Positions 63,596 to 64,000 of a stretch of 64,000 nucleotides of DNA are shown here, in pieces (position 1 is the first letter of the stretch; every line of letters begins with the position of its first letter). The notes under the pieces were generated by a model. It was given only the letters and a program-made list of their open reading frames with translations. It made no database searches and had not been told where the DNA came from. Source of the DNA: Rhizophlyctis rosea. Its lineage: Eukaryota; Chytridiomycota; Chytridiomycetes; Rhizophlyctidales; Rhizophlyctidaceae. Made by a program: the position numbers and the translations under genes. Location: contig JADGJC010000023.1 of NCBI GenBank assembly GCA_027596075.1, positions 124,001 through 188,000 on the forward strand. The letters are read 5' to 3'.

Positions 63596-64000
63596 GGGCG
63601 GGGCGATGTCGAGGAGTAGCTGAGGCGGATGCCGCCCTTTGTTGCTGACTGGGTTGCCGTAGAGTTGGGGCAGGGCTTGTATTGCGCAGTGCCCTTGTCC
63701 GTCATTGAGCCGGTTTCGACGGGTAAAGAACGGAGGAAGTCGGAGTGGTCCAAAGAGGTGAAAGAAATGAGAAGGATATCCAAAAGATGGTCTGTCACTT
63801 GAAAAGCGAAGTCGGGTTTATGGATCAGCTCCAATCACTGATTGATCAAAATCATAGATGCACGTGTTGATTAGGAAGACCACTTCATAGTTCACACACA
63901 TCCTGTAACCTTTTGAAGTGCAAATTAAGTTGTTATTTGGAACACAGCCATCTCGGCCGAAAAAGCTTCCGCTAAGTAAAATGAATCACTTGAATCACAA
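63596..64000. other. Terminal region without a supported gene
   Basis: A minus-strand open frame at 63412-63834 has no recognisable content. Nothing else is visible to the window end. Confidence 0.4.

Overview
This is nuclear DNA of a fungus, probably an early-diverging zoosporic one (chytrid-like). The evidence is a chitin synthase, short GT-AG introns (mostly 50-110 nt) in nearly every gene, and the standard genetic code. A SWEET sugar transporter and a class C (GABA-B-type) seven-helix receptor are also present; as far as I know both occur in chytrid-grade fungi and are missing or very rare in Dikarya. The THI4 is plant-like rather than yeast-like. All assignments come from reading translations by eye; no database was searched.

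Layout. 0-2 kb: 3' end of LTN1 (listerin). 2.7-3.0 kb: small tandem repeats beside an intron-containing tRNA-like gene. 6.1-8.4 kb: membrane family 2 glycosyltransferase. 10.2-11.5 kb: F-box protein. 13.0-18.3 kb: a 26-exon receptor joining a bacterial-type solute-binding ectodomain to a class C 7TM domain. 18.7-20.2 kb: multi-pass membrane protein. 20.9-24.9 kb (-): mitochondrial DNA polymerase MIP1. 26.3-27.6 kb (-): THI4. 29.1-34.7 kb: two tail-to-tail DUF6604 paralogues, both interrupted. 35.1-36.1 kb: aldo/keto reductase. 36.4-36.9 kb (-): frameshifted DUF962 (Mpo1-like) gene. 37.7-38.2 kb: small unknown protein. 41.1-43.0 kb: secreted, Ser/Thr/Pro-rich, probably GPI-anchored protein. 43.5-44.0 kb (-): frameshifted SWEET. 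46.4-49.5 kb (-): chitin synthase.

From about 50.7 kb on, the sequence is repeat-rich. An array of 11 related imperfect hairpins (about 39-nt core, about 110-nt period) carries compensatory base changes in its stems. Next come a possible two-unit extension, a segmental duplication (52.7-54.6 and 61.2-62.7 kb) carrying decayed ubiquitin genes and a tRNA-like tail, and two further tandem repeats. Among these lie a coiled-coil gene (55.7-56.9 kb), a cyclin pseudogene with one nonsense codon (58.7-59.0 kb), an F-box/LRR-like gene (59.5-60.7 kb) and a broken small heat-shock gene (63.0-63.3 kb).

The genes are mostly unrelated housekeeping or surface genes with no common pathway. The two items most worth following are the solute-binding/7TM receptor and the covarying hairpin array. 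Several conserved genes carry single small frameshifts, two of them in runs of C, so real decay must be separated from base-calling error.
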